Assembly (NCBI GenBank): GCA_003427395.1
Contig: BFEA01000105.1
Location: forward strand, 996,511 to 1,021,475
Length of the DNA: 24,965 bases
Direction of reading: 5' to 3'
Source of the DNA: Chara braunii
Lineage: Eukaryota; Streptophyta; Charophyceae; Charales; Characeae
Positions 1 through 9,430 of the stretch are shown in pieces. Position 1 is the first letter of the stretch, and each line of letters starts with the position of its first letter. The notes below the pieces were generated by a model, which saw only the letters and a program-made list of their open reading frames with translations, did no database searches and was not told where the DNA came from. The position numbers were made by a program, and so were the translations under genes.

Positions 1-62
<62 letters not shown>
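1..62. repeat. (TC)n(AC)n microsatellite at contig start
   Basis: Seven TC units run straight into an AC tract that lasts to about position 62. The window begins inside the repeat, so its true length is unknown. With the GT tract at the far end, it suggests that the contig edges were set by simple repeats that short reads could not cross. Confidence 0.95.
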
Positions 63-67
<5 letters not shown>

Positions 68-234
68 TTGTTCTCCTTAGCTCGGCCATACACTGTCTTT
101 CGTGCACGCTTCGAAGGAGGACATTTCTTTCTTTTTCTTTTTTCCTTTCTTGTTTTGCGCGGGGGCCATGCTAATCAATCGTTTTGTTTTTCCAATTTTA
201 ACGAATGTGTGTCCCGAAGAACCAACCACAAGAT

Positions 235-320
235 AATGTCAAACTTTCCCAAAAGAAAAGAAAAACGAAAATGTCAAACTTTCCCAAAAAGAAAAGAAAA
301 AAAAAGATAATGTCAAACTT
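235..320 (+). repeat. purine-rich 35-39 bp tandem repeat
   Basis: The phrase AATGTCAAACTTTCCC followed by an A/G-rich tail occurs at 235 and 270, and a partial copy (AATGTCAAACTT) occurs at 309. Unit lengths are 35 and 39 bp. Short open frames across this stretch simply translate the repeat and are lysine-rich low complexity, so I do not call a gene. Confidence 0.8.
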
Positions 321-456
321 CAATCCAATACGTTTTGCTTCGTTCAGAGAGACGCGCTGTGCCCGGGGGACTGCTAGCTGGCTCTTTTCCCTTGTCGCTC
401 TTGCCACCCACCCACCCACAGCTCCTGGATTGAAGGGTTTTTTTTTGCAAGTTGGC

Positions 457-491
457 GGGGGGGTTGGGGGGTGGGGGGAAGGGGGTGGGGG
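457..491 (+). other. G-quadruplex-prone G tract
   Basis: Five runs of G (457-463, 466-471, 473-478, 481-485, 487-491) are separated by one or two bases. This fits the usual intramolecular G-quadruplex pattern with very short loops. It sits directly upstream of a perfect hairpin (500-551) and a C15 tract (563-577). Confidence 0.75.
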
Positions 492-495
492 TCGC

Positions 496-577
496 CTCAC
501 AACAACCCCTGGGAAGGCTTCTTCGCGAACAACTCTTCCCAGGGGTTGTTGGGAGAAGACAACCCCCCCCCCCCCCC
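496..577. repeat. perfect 17-bp hairpin followed by C15 tract
   Basis: The left arm CAACAACCCCTGGGAAG (500-516) is exactly reverse-complementary to 535-551, around an 18-nt loop. The pairing extends to 496-516 against 535-555 with one mismatch. A run of 15 C follows at 563-577 and could pair with the G runs at 457-491, so the whole block may fold as one larger stem. No oligo-T follows, and this is a eukaryote, so I do not call a bacterial-type terminator. Confidence 0.8.
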
Positions 578-630
578 ACACCAATCAGGGAGAAAGAGAG
601 GTGGTTTTAGGATGTGCATGGGTGTGCATC

Positions 631-656
631 CACATCTAGATGTGTATAAGAGACAG
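631..656 (+). other. synthetic Tn5 mosaic-end adapter left in the assembly
   Basis: AGATGTGTATAAGAGACAG at 638-656 is the exact 19-bp synthetic Tn5 mosaic end used in transposase-based library kits. It is preceded by CACATCT (631-637), the tail of the inverted partner mosaic end. The block is therefore a partial mate-pair junction adapter. It is flanked by a 17-bp direct repeat, GTGCATGGGTGTGCATC, at 614-630 and 657-673. Native Tn5 outer and inner ends differ from this engineered sequence, so a natural transposon is unlikely. Peptides containing LDVYKRQ or starting MCIRDR in this area are translations of the adapter. Confidence 0.95.
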
Positions 657-716
657 GTGCATGGGTGTGCATCGACTCGAGCGCTTCATCGAGAACTTTC
701 CACGAAAGATCTGTTC

Positions 717-1028
717 CACGTGGACTCATGCGATCGACGTCATGGAGCTGCTCTGCGTTCTTGTTGACGTCTCTGACAGGTGGCGATCTGAGAGTCTGCT
801 CTCACACGTCCACGTCAGCAAAATGGCCAGCTGACTGTTTTTGTTTTCCTTTTTTTTTTTATGCCTTCCGAATCAATACTGCCACGTGTCCCAAATCAAT
901 AGTGCCGAGAGACACGTGGCATCCCCGTATAGATTTGTTTTTGTTTTTTTAGGCTACCGAAAATAGGAATTGAGAAAACAATAAAATCTTTCTCCTTACT
1001 GCGACATCCTGCCACGTGTCAGGATGTC
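717..1028. promoter_or_regulatory. cluster of four G-boxes (CACGTG), three in inverted-repeat contexts
   Basis: CACGTG occurs at 717-722, 883-888, 913-918 and 1013-1018. The second and third lie in the inverted pair TGCCACGTGTC / GACACGTGGCA. The fourth lies in a 26-bp near-palindrome (1003-1028, arms GACATCCTG / CAGGATGTC). In plants CACGTG is the core bound by bHLH and bZIP factors. I find no convincing gene immediately downstream, so a promoter role is only inferred. The inverted copies could equally be small mobile-element ends. Confidence 0.35.
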
Positions 1029-2230
1029 AAATTAGTAGTGTCCCTGCTCTCGTCTCCTCTCTCTCTCTTTTTTTTTTTTTTTTATGTCCCAGTGTCCCAC
1101 TATGTCTCATGATGCGTAGGATTTTTTTTATTTTTTTTTTAGTTATGCATTTGGTATTATCGTATGTACTGTCGTAGATACTAAGACATGCATTTCTTCT
1201 AGACGGACGAGGATATGTAGCGCCGGGATCGGGATGGCGATGGCTAGAAAGGAAGAATTGAAGGATTTGTGGATGAGCGGCACACCATTCGTCCTTAGAC
1301 TCGAGAGAATTTTATTTTATTTTTGCCCGCTTATGCATGTCAGCATCTCAGATTGCTCTGATAATGGATTCTGTACTTTTTCCCGAAAAAAAAAAAAAAA
1401 AAAAAAAGCATCTCAGCTTGGCGGATAGACAAAAGGACGTGGGGGGGGGCGAAAGGCAGGAGGTTGGAAAGGTGAATTGCTTGTCATACAGGGAGAAAAC
1501 AATAATAATGTAATCAAGTAATAACTAATCAACAGCAGAAAAAAGAAAAAAGAAAAAAGAAAGACAGGAGGCCTGTGCGAAGGCTCACCTTCACACTGGG
1601 TAGCACGCGGCTTGCCTCTGGGATATTGGGGTGCACCCTCCGGGCCACACACGCTCAAGCTCCAGCAGCAGCTGCAAGCCACCGGTAGCGTGCAACACAA
1701 CGGAGCGAGGAAGGGCTCAGCGGCAGTCGGTGGCCTGGGCGGGCGGCGTGAGCCAAGTCATCACCAAATGACTGGGCGCGGCGGAGGTAGAGGGGGCAGG
1801 GTCCGACTTGCCTGGATGTTATTTTCCTGGCCGTCGATCTCCCTGATCGAAGATCGGAAATGAAGAATAGGGGTAAGTGGGACCTCACCGGGGTTAGGCC
1901 ACAAGCAGGGTTCCATCCGGTGACGGATAGGGTAAAGGGAATTTCGCATCTTTACCTACCCCATTTTTAGGCGGGGGTCTGTATGCACTCGCGTCAGAGG
2001 GCGCCTAAGAACACAGAAGGGACTGCTGGCCAGTCCGGATGCCCAACTTGCCCAATTCCCCAGCCTTCAAAACAGAAGGTTAAATAACTCCCGGTCGAGT
2101 TGTGAGGTCCCCGGCCTCGTTCTATGATACTCTGCAATGGAAAAAAAGAAAAAAAAAAGAAAAAATTTCACGAGGTGTCCGGCACACGTCTCAACAAACA
2201 ACGAAAACATATCTGTGTCTCTTGTGCATC
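1029..2230. other. gene-free stretch with homopolymers; nothing recognised
   Basis: The stretch holds T-runs near 1064-1083 and 1128-1140, an A-run near 1386-1407, G-runs near 1441-1449, and an A/G-rich tract near 1538-1563. Open frames here are short and overlap on both strands. On the minus strand a GC-richer piece (about 1580-1750) ends in AAG|GTGAGC, which resembles a splice donor, but no frame resembles a known protein. I cannot assign a function. Confidence 0.5.
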
Positions 2231-2239
2231 ATGTCCACA

Positions 2240-2640
2240 AGAATGAGGGCCTCCCCACACCACTGTCCAAACGGGCAAAGAACGATTGCATCTGCTTTGG
2301 GAAAGTGGCAAGAAGATGCATCCGTTGCTATTGACAGTATCGGATGCATCTTGCCATTCTCTGTGGGAAGATGCACTCATACGTTTTTGGCTTCAACAGT
2401 GGTGTGGCAAGGGCCTGACACTTTCAAGAGTGCTGTGTGGCCAAGGACCAAAAACTCTTGAAAGTAGAACCTTTGAAATGCCTGACAGCTCTTGAAACCT
2501 TTCATCGTTTCAGCAGTGGTGTGGTGAGGCCCTCTGACAGCAACCGGCTCCAGAACGTAGTAGAAAGACTTGTGGTGTGAGTATGGGCCTCGTTCCACTA
2601 CTCACCACATGCACAAAAGACAAAAATCATGGCAATGTTG
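2240..2640. repeat. degenerate GTGGTGTGG / CCACACCAC repeat zone with internal hairpin
   Basis: Variants of GTGGTGTGGC-AGGGCC recur: near 2241 (complement, CTCCCCACACCACTGTCC), 2398, 2429 and 2514, with a weaker version near 2587. A stem-loop built on GATGCATC sits at 2306-2356: TGGCAAGAAGATGCATCCG pairs with 2341-2356 apart from a 3-nt bulge, around a 16-nt loop. Similar phrases recur at 23869-24170 near the other end of the window, so this is a dispersed family. Short ORFs here run in several frames and are not convincing. Confidence 0.55.
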
Positions 2641-2869
2641 CGACGTTGACTTTTTGCATGCGAGCGACTTTCTGCACTGTCAATGGCAGGCTTGAAAGGG
2701 GCCCCGTGTATGATTAGGAGGCTGATCACTATGCTGCCTCTTCAACTTTTCGGATTTTCTTTTGTAAAATGCAAGTCGGACCAAGTTGCCGTATAAGAGA
2801 GAGATTTTTGCAACTCGCGGCCAGTTCTGCTTTGTTCGACAATTAGGACACGCCTTACAGTGCACTGTC

Positions 2870-3560
2870 GAGCGCATCGTTCCCGCAAGGGGCCCCTCCC
2901 GAACATGTCACACGAGGTACAACTTACCTCCACCTGTGGGAGTTGTTACCATCCCGTCCGTGGGCATATCCTTATCTAGCTACTGAACCACGTGCAAAAA
3001 TGCTTCTCGCGTGCAATCACAGAGGTGGCCCAACCGAGGGCGTTTCTCGTTTGCTATAGCAAAAGAGGTACGCGTGGTTAGCTCCTTAAACCACCAGTAT
3101 CTTTCCCATATGTTGTTCGTGGGCACTGCGTGCCGGCCCGAAAATTAAGACTGGCCGCCGATTTTGTTCGGCGGACGCCCTTCCATTTCAGGCCATCGCG
3201 TCACTCGACGTGCCTATGAAAAAATAGTTGGGTAAGGTATTGGTGGTTTGATCGAACCCATACGCGAACTGTCGGTCGACTAGGACAGTCAATCTAACTA
3301 CGCGATATACTTACAAAAGAAAATAAGTTTAATCCACTTACTCCAATCATGCCTAGTCTTTTTTTCAACCCAACCCATAACTCTTTGGTACGTGAATAAG
3401 TAGGTGTCGTGCGCGAAACTTTAAATAAAATAGCGTGGTGACGCAGACTTCATCATCTCAACTAGCTATGCATGAATATGCAAGCAGTTGCCACGATGGA
3501 GTACTATGTGGTGCCCATGACCATGTGACCCGTTCCGCAATGTGGGATCATGTTCGAGGC
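2870..3560 (+). repeat. arm-end repeat, copy 1 (A and B blocks contiguous)
   Basis: This is the uninterrupted reference copy of a dispersed repeat that also occurs at 14155-15133 (minus) and 17050-17502 plus 20106-20755 (plus). Shared landmarks are GAGGGCGTTTCTCGTT (3037), GTACGCGTGGTT (3068), GTCGACTAGGAC (3274), CGCGATATAC (3302) and the GAATATGCAAG block (3474). Here the A block passes directly into the B block with only short spacing. That is the key evidence that the third copy has been artificially split. Compared with the other copies, about 130 bp near 2900 is missing. Confidence 0.75.
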
Positions 3561-5004
3561 TTAGGTGTCGACTAAAGCGTGTGTTGAGGGGTCAATCCCT
3601 TAGCGAGCGCAGAAGCAGATCGAACACTCAACCATCTTCTGCACCCTGTTGTGCATTAAAGCGGGACAGGGTAAGATGTCACTGAGGGTAAAAGGGAATA
3701 AGAGCGGTGGTGAGTTGTCTGGCCCACTACAAGTAACACGTTACCTCTTCTACCCAAGCCTCTATCATTTCCACCAAAATAAAATTAACCAGCAGACTTG
3801 AGAAAAATATATTTTTTCTCTCAGTCAATCCCACTCAACTATTGCACTTAGTAAATCGAGCCACATAGACACACATGATATAACCATAGTGAATTATTGG
3901 ACACGAGGCGATCACTCTCACAATCACACCGTGACTTCCTTCTAATATGCAAACGATAGTAGACAAGTTAAATTGAAAGTCCCACAAAAGTTCAACATCG
4001 ACAAATCACACTCTAAACCGGGTCAACTTCAACCATTCTCTGCACTCACACCCCTTGCCTTATCCACACAAACCCCTACCTTTATTTAACCTTCCCAATA
4101 AAAAAAACACTCGGTGATTTTTAAATGGTCATTTAAGTAAGTCTGGGTAAAAACCCAAGGAAACAAAACATACCTCAGGGACTAAGGTTTTAGGTTGAGT
4201 CTCGAGAATGAATTAGAATTGATTTGTAAACCGACCTTTAGAGTTAAGTTGTAAACCAACCTATTATCAAAACTTCAAAAGATAACAGTAAATGATGATC
4301 CTTTTAGAATCAGACTAAACTTAGTCGAGACTTGAATCGAACTGAATAAAAGGACACAAAACACAACACAGGTAAATTCTCAAAGTTATACTTAAGTGTA
4401 TGGAGGATAAACCTTATATCCCAACTTACCATAACCTCTATTAAAGTAAGTTTAGACTTATTTGTGGTCAGCACAAAAAATTGATGAAAGTTTCGGCAGC
4501 ATCCGAGTCTTCTCTAGACAGAGTGGATTGCCAAATTTTCACAACAAAAAATAATATAACTCCTCAAATCTAAGAAAATTTCGACAACACTTCCCTTAGA
4601 AAGAATGATTTTTCATAATTTATATAAGGATAAATATGAAATTGAAAATAAAAGTTTGGTTTAACAAAGTTGAATTTTGTCTAACTCCCTGAATTAGCAA
4701 ACATTTTGACATGAATTCGCTTAGTAGATTTATGCTCCTAAGATTTATACTAAGTCAAATATGAAGTCAAAAAACAAAAAGACTCTGCAAAGACAAAATT
4801 TGACTAACTCATGTTGCTCAAGCACACGGCGAGCATCCAAAGTAACTACGTATCAAAAGACAAACTTAATCAACTCCCAAATAGAGCACATACAAGCAAG
4901 GTAAGTACTTCCACAAAAGTTCTAAAGTTGTTTTCACATAATAATTAGTTAATCCCTCAAATGGTTAACCCTTTATCCCAACTTTATATATAACATAAAT
5001 TTAG

Positions 5005-5720
5005 GTCAATTATCTTAGAAACATTGCCTAACTTATCTCTAGTATACATCGACAAAGACACAACTACGTTTTTCGTTATTTGACAGTTGACGAAATCGAT
5101 CATGTTCAAAACATTGTTTAATTTTGACTTAAGTCTTTAATAATCAAATTATAATAATTATTTGAAATCTAATCTCTAAAGTGGGTGTAGAACTGAGATA
5201 ATCATTTTAGAAACATTGCTCTGTCTGCCCAAGTTACCTTCATTATACTCCTAGTTTCATACCTTTTTTTTTTTAGTGATAAGCTATAGTCAGATCATTC
5301 ATCTTAGAAACATTACTTAATATTTTGCTGTAATTTAAAAAAAAAAAAAAACATGTAAAGAGTTGAGTAAATCATCTAAAAACAACTCCCACTTTCTGAA
5401 CCAAAGAAAAGTAGGGAATTTTGGTAATTCATTTTAGAAACAATGTCTCGAGTCCGTTCAGAAACCAATAATAATAAAACAAGTAGTCAGACCAATCATT
5501 TTAGAAACGTTGTCTAACCTCAAAAGTCATTCAGTCAAAAAAAAAAAAAAATCAGCAATCGAGCTATTCATCTTAGAAATAATGTTTAACTGTGAAGAAA
5601 ATACGTAAAAAAACATAGCAACCTAGTTATTAATTTTAGAAACAAAGTTTTGTCATTCAGGAAATATAACAGAACATAGCAGTCAGGTCATTTATCTTAA
5701 AAACAATGTCTGACATTTTT
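5005..5720 (+). repeat. degenerate tandem array around CATTTTAGAAACAATGTCTAAC
   Basis: About eight copies of a core like TCATYTTAGAAACAWTGYCTAAC start near 5010, 5201, 5300, 5429, 5496, 5567, 5631 and 5690, spaced roughly 60 to 190 bp and tightening to about 65 bp at the inner end. The right arm has the matching inverted array near 11905-12340; for example CATAAGATTGGATGGTCTAACT aligns with the complement of 5490-5519. The region is A/T-rich with no ORF. Function is unknown. Confidence 0.7.
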
Positions 5721-5739
5721 TTACAATCAAGTTAATTGC

Positions 5740-6850
5740 AGCAAAACCACCTTCTCCCGCCTTTCTCCAAATTATTCTTCACACCTCGGCTTATTCATCT
5801 AGGTGTTTGTGCAGCTTGTCTCGTGCTTGCTAGAGTTGGGCGTAGACGTCGGCATCCAAAGGCATGGAGGTTCGTTTTTCATCTTATTACTCTAGTGTAT
5901 GTAGCTCTTCCAAAACTTCCTTTCTCTAGCCCTTTTGATTGAGAATTTTTTAGTCATCTTCCTTAATTGAGCGATTCCTTGATTGGACCACTCTGTCGTG
6001 ACTGTTGAGGGGTGATGTTTGTTTTTAGTTTTCCAAAAAATTCACAACTCCTTTACAAATTGGTGGAAAAAAGACAGTTTAAGTAGAGATGTGTTGAGCT
6101 TGAAGAACTTCGGTCTGCAAGTGAAGTTTGGGAAAAAATTTAATCCAATGAATATCATTTTGTGGTCAAATGATCGTGTGGGGCTGAATGGGTGAATAGT
6201 TGTCACCCCCAACGAGCCTATTAGCCCCTTGGAGATGAGGAGGAGGTCAATCCTCGAGTTGGACAACCCCTCTTCTCCCCTGTACCTAATACACGTGAGC
6301 GCTTGGGTGAATGGGTGAAGGGTCCTATAAGAGTCTACCAGTTGAAGTTATGTGAATAGTTGCTTAAACAGTACCAGATCCTGACCCATGTTAGGTTGCG
6401 ATACCCCTTGGTTGTTGCTCTGGGCTAGCTTCTTCGGTTTACTGCTAGGTTGAGAACAATGTTCAAGTTACCCGCCAGAATGAGTGGAATGTAAGTGAGG
6501 AGGGGATGTAAGAGATTGAGGAAGGACTCTTCCCTTTCTACTGTGGTGTTTGATACGTAGGCATTTGCTAGGCATAATTCCTTATCCCCACTTAACCCTC
6601 ATACACATTCACCTCCCGTGCACCTTATCAACCTCTATCACTAGTGGTTTGAGCTTTGCGGACGAAAGGATCCATATTGCCATTCCAGAGGAGTGATAGT
6701 TATCCGCATGCGTCTCAAAGGAGAAATAGTACTACACCTCCTTGACTCTAGTGTGGTGTGTTGGGTTGTCCGGGAGGTGTGTCTCCTTTACACAAATTGC
6801 ATCTGACTTGTATGCGATTTTCTTATTTTTATCATATTCCACACCGCGTT
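5740..6850 (-). pseudogene. decayed LINE-type retrotransposon: APE endonuclease domain and linker
   Basis: Reading leftward on the minus strand, pieces of a non-LTR retrotransposon endonuclease appear in order. They are an N-terminal DAICVKETHL (complement of 6774-6803; the family has QETH), then SGMAIWILSSAKLKPLVIE (about 6670-6700), then LANAYVSNTTVEREESF with AGNLNIVLN (about 6450-6580; GDFN in intact elements). SRIDLLLIS and FDHKMI follow (6162-6260; the family has SDH), then KLNTSLL. Past 6042 the linker continues with RKMTKKFSIKRARERKFW. The frame is interrupted by stops and shifts. The aspartate of GDFN and the serine of SDH are replaced. The longest open piece is 74 codons (6042-6266). 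It abuts the inner end of the left repeat arm. Confidence 0.75.
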
Positions 6851-6949
6851 TTTCTTCTTCTGTGCCCCTACCGATTCGTGTTAATCGAGCTGACGTCGAA
6901 ATCAGATTTCATCAGTTCCTTAGCCCATTGGGGGAGTTTTTGTTTTTTT

Positions 6950-7010
6950 TGGGGGGGGGCGGGGAGACAATGGGGGAGGAGGGGAGGGTTCCGGGACATA
7001 GGGGGGTGTC
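6950..7010 (+). other. G-rich tract with quadruplex potential
   Basis: Several runs of three to nine G (starting about 6951, then 6960, 6972, 6980, 6985, 7003) lie within 60 bp. A plus-strand ORF of 164 codons (6742-7236) crosses this tract, but it is antisense to the LINE relic and rich in glycine/tryptophan from the G runs, so I do not accept it as a gene. Confidence 0.55.
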
Positions 7011-7239
7011 ACTAAGTATAATGTGGGAGAAGGGGTCATGGGCATGGTGGAGGTTCGAGAGAGGTGGAGGGGGATCTGTGGAGGGCCTACGTAGTGGTAT
7101 GTGGGGCTCCCTTTGTTGGGCGATTATCAGTCATCGACGTGACTCCGATGTTATCTTGGTTGTTGTTCATCATTCGTCGTTGATTGCATATCATCGGAGG
7201 TACGGTGTGACTCTAGGACTTACGGAAGTGGAGTGAGGA

Positions 7240-8790
7240 GAGAATGCCATGCTAGAGGATTACCCCCATGATGTGTCTATTGTGATAGACCATCCAAATT
7301 TGGTTGGTCCTCAACCTGGTTATCGAGAGGGTCAGTAACTCTTCCTTGAAAAACCATTCAATGCTGTGTGAGCGACTTTTTTTTTTTGTTTTTTTTTTTT
7401 GCTTTGGAGGCAAAAGGAGCAGGATTGGGTGTATCTAAGGAGGGAAGGGTAAACCCTTCATAAGCAAATATCCACGATAAGATACGTTATGCCTTTTTAT
7501 TTCATAACTTGAAGGACTACAAATGTTATGTTGTCAGGGGGAAGTTTGGGTGGCCCCTCCATGATCCTATAAGGGATACCTCCGTGGGTAGCTTCTAATA
7601 CTGACGTTCAACCTTTTGCGTCCCTATTCTCATCGGTGTCAGTGCGAATACCCTTACAAGGGTATCCGCCCTGTTTTTTTTGCAAACATCAGAAAACAAG
7701 TTCGATTTTAAGTTTAGGTATACCGCGCGAGGCGCGACTGCGTCTGTGGTTTACGTTGACTGAAGGTTGACCAAAGTAGGGAATGTGTGCGTGCGCGAGA
7801 TTGAGGCACTCATGATCTTTTTAATTGTTGATGATTGAAGAGTCGACGTGATCGCCGACCAAATTTTTATTCTTTTGATTAACCTAGGATTAAAAAGATT
7901 TTGTCTCTTGATTGATGCGTTTGCCTGTGACCTATGGGTATGTGCGAGGGACGGCATGGACAACAACTTGAACGTGAAGTTCAAAATGTCTCGATAGGTC
8001 TGCACGTCGTGCAGTATCCAGACCCAGCCTTGGGCCTAGCACGAGCGGTTACGGCGTCAAACTTTCATCAAAGAGAACTAGGGAACGAGATGAAGCGGCG
8101 ACGACATGGGAATATCAGAATAGCATGAAAGGACCGAGGGGTTGAGGGTCGGACGGGGCTATCCCCCTTGGTTTTGTCGTTGGCGGCGTCAGAGCGGTAC
8201 TGGAGGTTCTTTTTCCCCGGCCATCGTCTTCTAACGACTAAAAGCTTTTAAATATTTTTATTATTTGTTGTAGTATTATTATTATTTTGCTCCAACGTTC
8301 CTTGACTTAGACGCGACATTGGATTAGGAAGTCGTCACGACGGTCGAGGACCTTGAGCGGACGTCTCTGTCGGTTGACCTACGGGGTTCTGCGTATTTGG
8401 GAGGCAGGCGAATAATTCCTCTATCCTGCGTACCTTGGAACGAGGATCGAGGAGTTCAACGTCAATATGAGACGGCGGGTACCTCCGTTGGCCATTGTTT
8501 GCCGCAAGTGAGGTTGAGTGTGGTCATGTCATCGGGACCCAAAAGTTGGTGAAGGCTCGCAGTGATAGCGATGGGCAAATCGTTCGTCGGACGTGGGAAT
8601 GTTGGGCTGCGCTAGCAGTAGCGGGCGAAGCAAGGCAACAGAGTGACAGCGCTAAGGCAACGGAGCAGAGCAGCAAAAAGGAGGTGAATGAACCTGGGCG
8701 TGGTTTTCCCGCCAGGTACAATCAACAAGGAGATGACAAAGACAGGTTGAGCATTCAAGTTGTGGAGCGAAAGAAGCATAGATAGCCCAT
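7240..8790. other. interior of inverted repeat; unclassified
   Basis: I recognise no domain here. There is a T-rich tract at 7378-7400, a short palindrome ATACCCTT..AAGGGTAT near 7648, and small ORFs on both strands. The longest (8495-8785, 96 codons, plus) has a mixed composition and no motif I can name. It may be a decayed gag or ORF1 region of a retroelement, but nothing in the sequence proves that. Confidence 0.4.
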
Positions 8791-9430
8791 TCCTCCATGA
8801 AATCGGGTGGAGTAAAGACTAAGACTGGGATTTTTCCTTAGGGCGAATCAAGTGATGGGGTTAGAATGGCAAGAAAGTCAGTAGAGAGGGAGGATAGAGG
8901 AAAGATGAATGCGCTGATATGTCCGGGAGAAACGAAAAAAGAAAAGGGGGGGGGGAGTGAACCTGGCCATAATCTGTGCCGAGTGCGTCCGGTGCTGAAG
9001 ATAACAAGGAAGGCGGATGGGAACGAGTAGGGAGGAGAAAAATTTGCATTACTCAGACGATTCTTAATGAAATCAGATGAGTAAAGGGACGAAATAGAGG
9101 TTTTTGGGTGAGGCAACCACGATGGCGGACTTAGAAAGACGAACTAGGGAGTGTGGTAGAAGTTAGTAGGAAAAACGTTGCACGGAGCTATGGAAGAAGG
9201 AGGAAGGATGAGAAGGGAAGAGAGTAGAGAATGTTTGTTTCTTAGTGAAAAATGTCGGGGAAGGATTGTAACTAGGGGTTCTTTGACCGGGCGAAGGTGA
9301 TGGCATTGTCAGTTTTAGAGTTAGTGCGAAGGAGAAAGAGATAGAAGAGAAAAGGCTTACGCGGAGAATTTGAGAGAGAAGGGAGAGCGAGAGTCTAAAA
9401 CAAGTATCTCGCTCGTTTCTTTATGGAATC
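8790..9430 (+). repeat. purine-rich region with a recurring ATGAAATCGGATGAGTAAAG-like phrase
   Basis: The plus strand is strongly A/G-rich. Related phrases occur near 8797 (ATGAAATCGGGTGGAGTAAAG), 9066 (ATGAAATCAGATGAGTAAAG) and 9423 (ATGGAATCGAGCGAGGTAGG). The first two are about 269 bp apart and followed by related text (GGGATTTTTCCTTAGGGCGA versus GAGGTTTTTGGGTGAGGC). This suggests an old duplication of a roughly 270-bp unit. No gene is apparent. Confidence 0.4.

Larger units (their letters stand above)
2865..5730 (+). repeat. left arm of a large diverged inverted repeat
   Basis: The order of sub-blocks here is the reverse complement of that at 11880-15133. A block starting GTCGAGCGCATCG (2869) runs to about 3330. 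It is followed by the block with GAATATGCAAGCAGTTGCC (about 3474) and CTATGTGGTGCCCAT (about 3506). Next comes a block around 3930-4200 (GTCAACTTCAACCATTCTCT pairs with the complement of 13960-13985), then a zone with AATTTTGTCTAACTCCCTGA (4673), and finally a periodic array. Similarity is patchy, with many substitutions and small indels, so the copies are old. No long ORF survives. Edges are approximate because I judged them by eye. Confidence 0.7.

Noticed and set aside
198-639. ORFs of 88-144 codons on both strands over the G- and C-rich block
   Set aside because: They are translations of homopolymers and of the hairpin, open on both strands, and one reaches the adapter region.
471-834. 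Two plus-strand ORFs containing LDVYKRQ or starting MCIRDR
   Set aside because: These peptides come from the Tn5 mosaic-end adapter, not from genomic coding sequence.
1234-1428. 64-codon plus-strand ORF starting MAMARKEELKDLW
   Set aside because: The first part looks protein-like, but it runs into a poly-A derived lysine tract and has no homology I can name and no clear splice signals.
1413-1888. Minus-strand ORFs with a donor-like AAG|GTGAGC
   Set aside because: All three frames are partly open only because of GC richness; no domain and no matching acceptor were found.
6742-7236. 164-codon plus-strand ORF
   Set aside because: It is antisense to the LINE endonuclease relic and its glycine/tryptophan-rich middle is a G tract.
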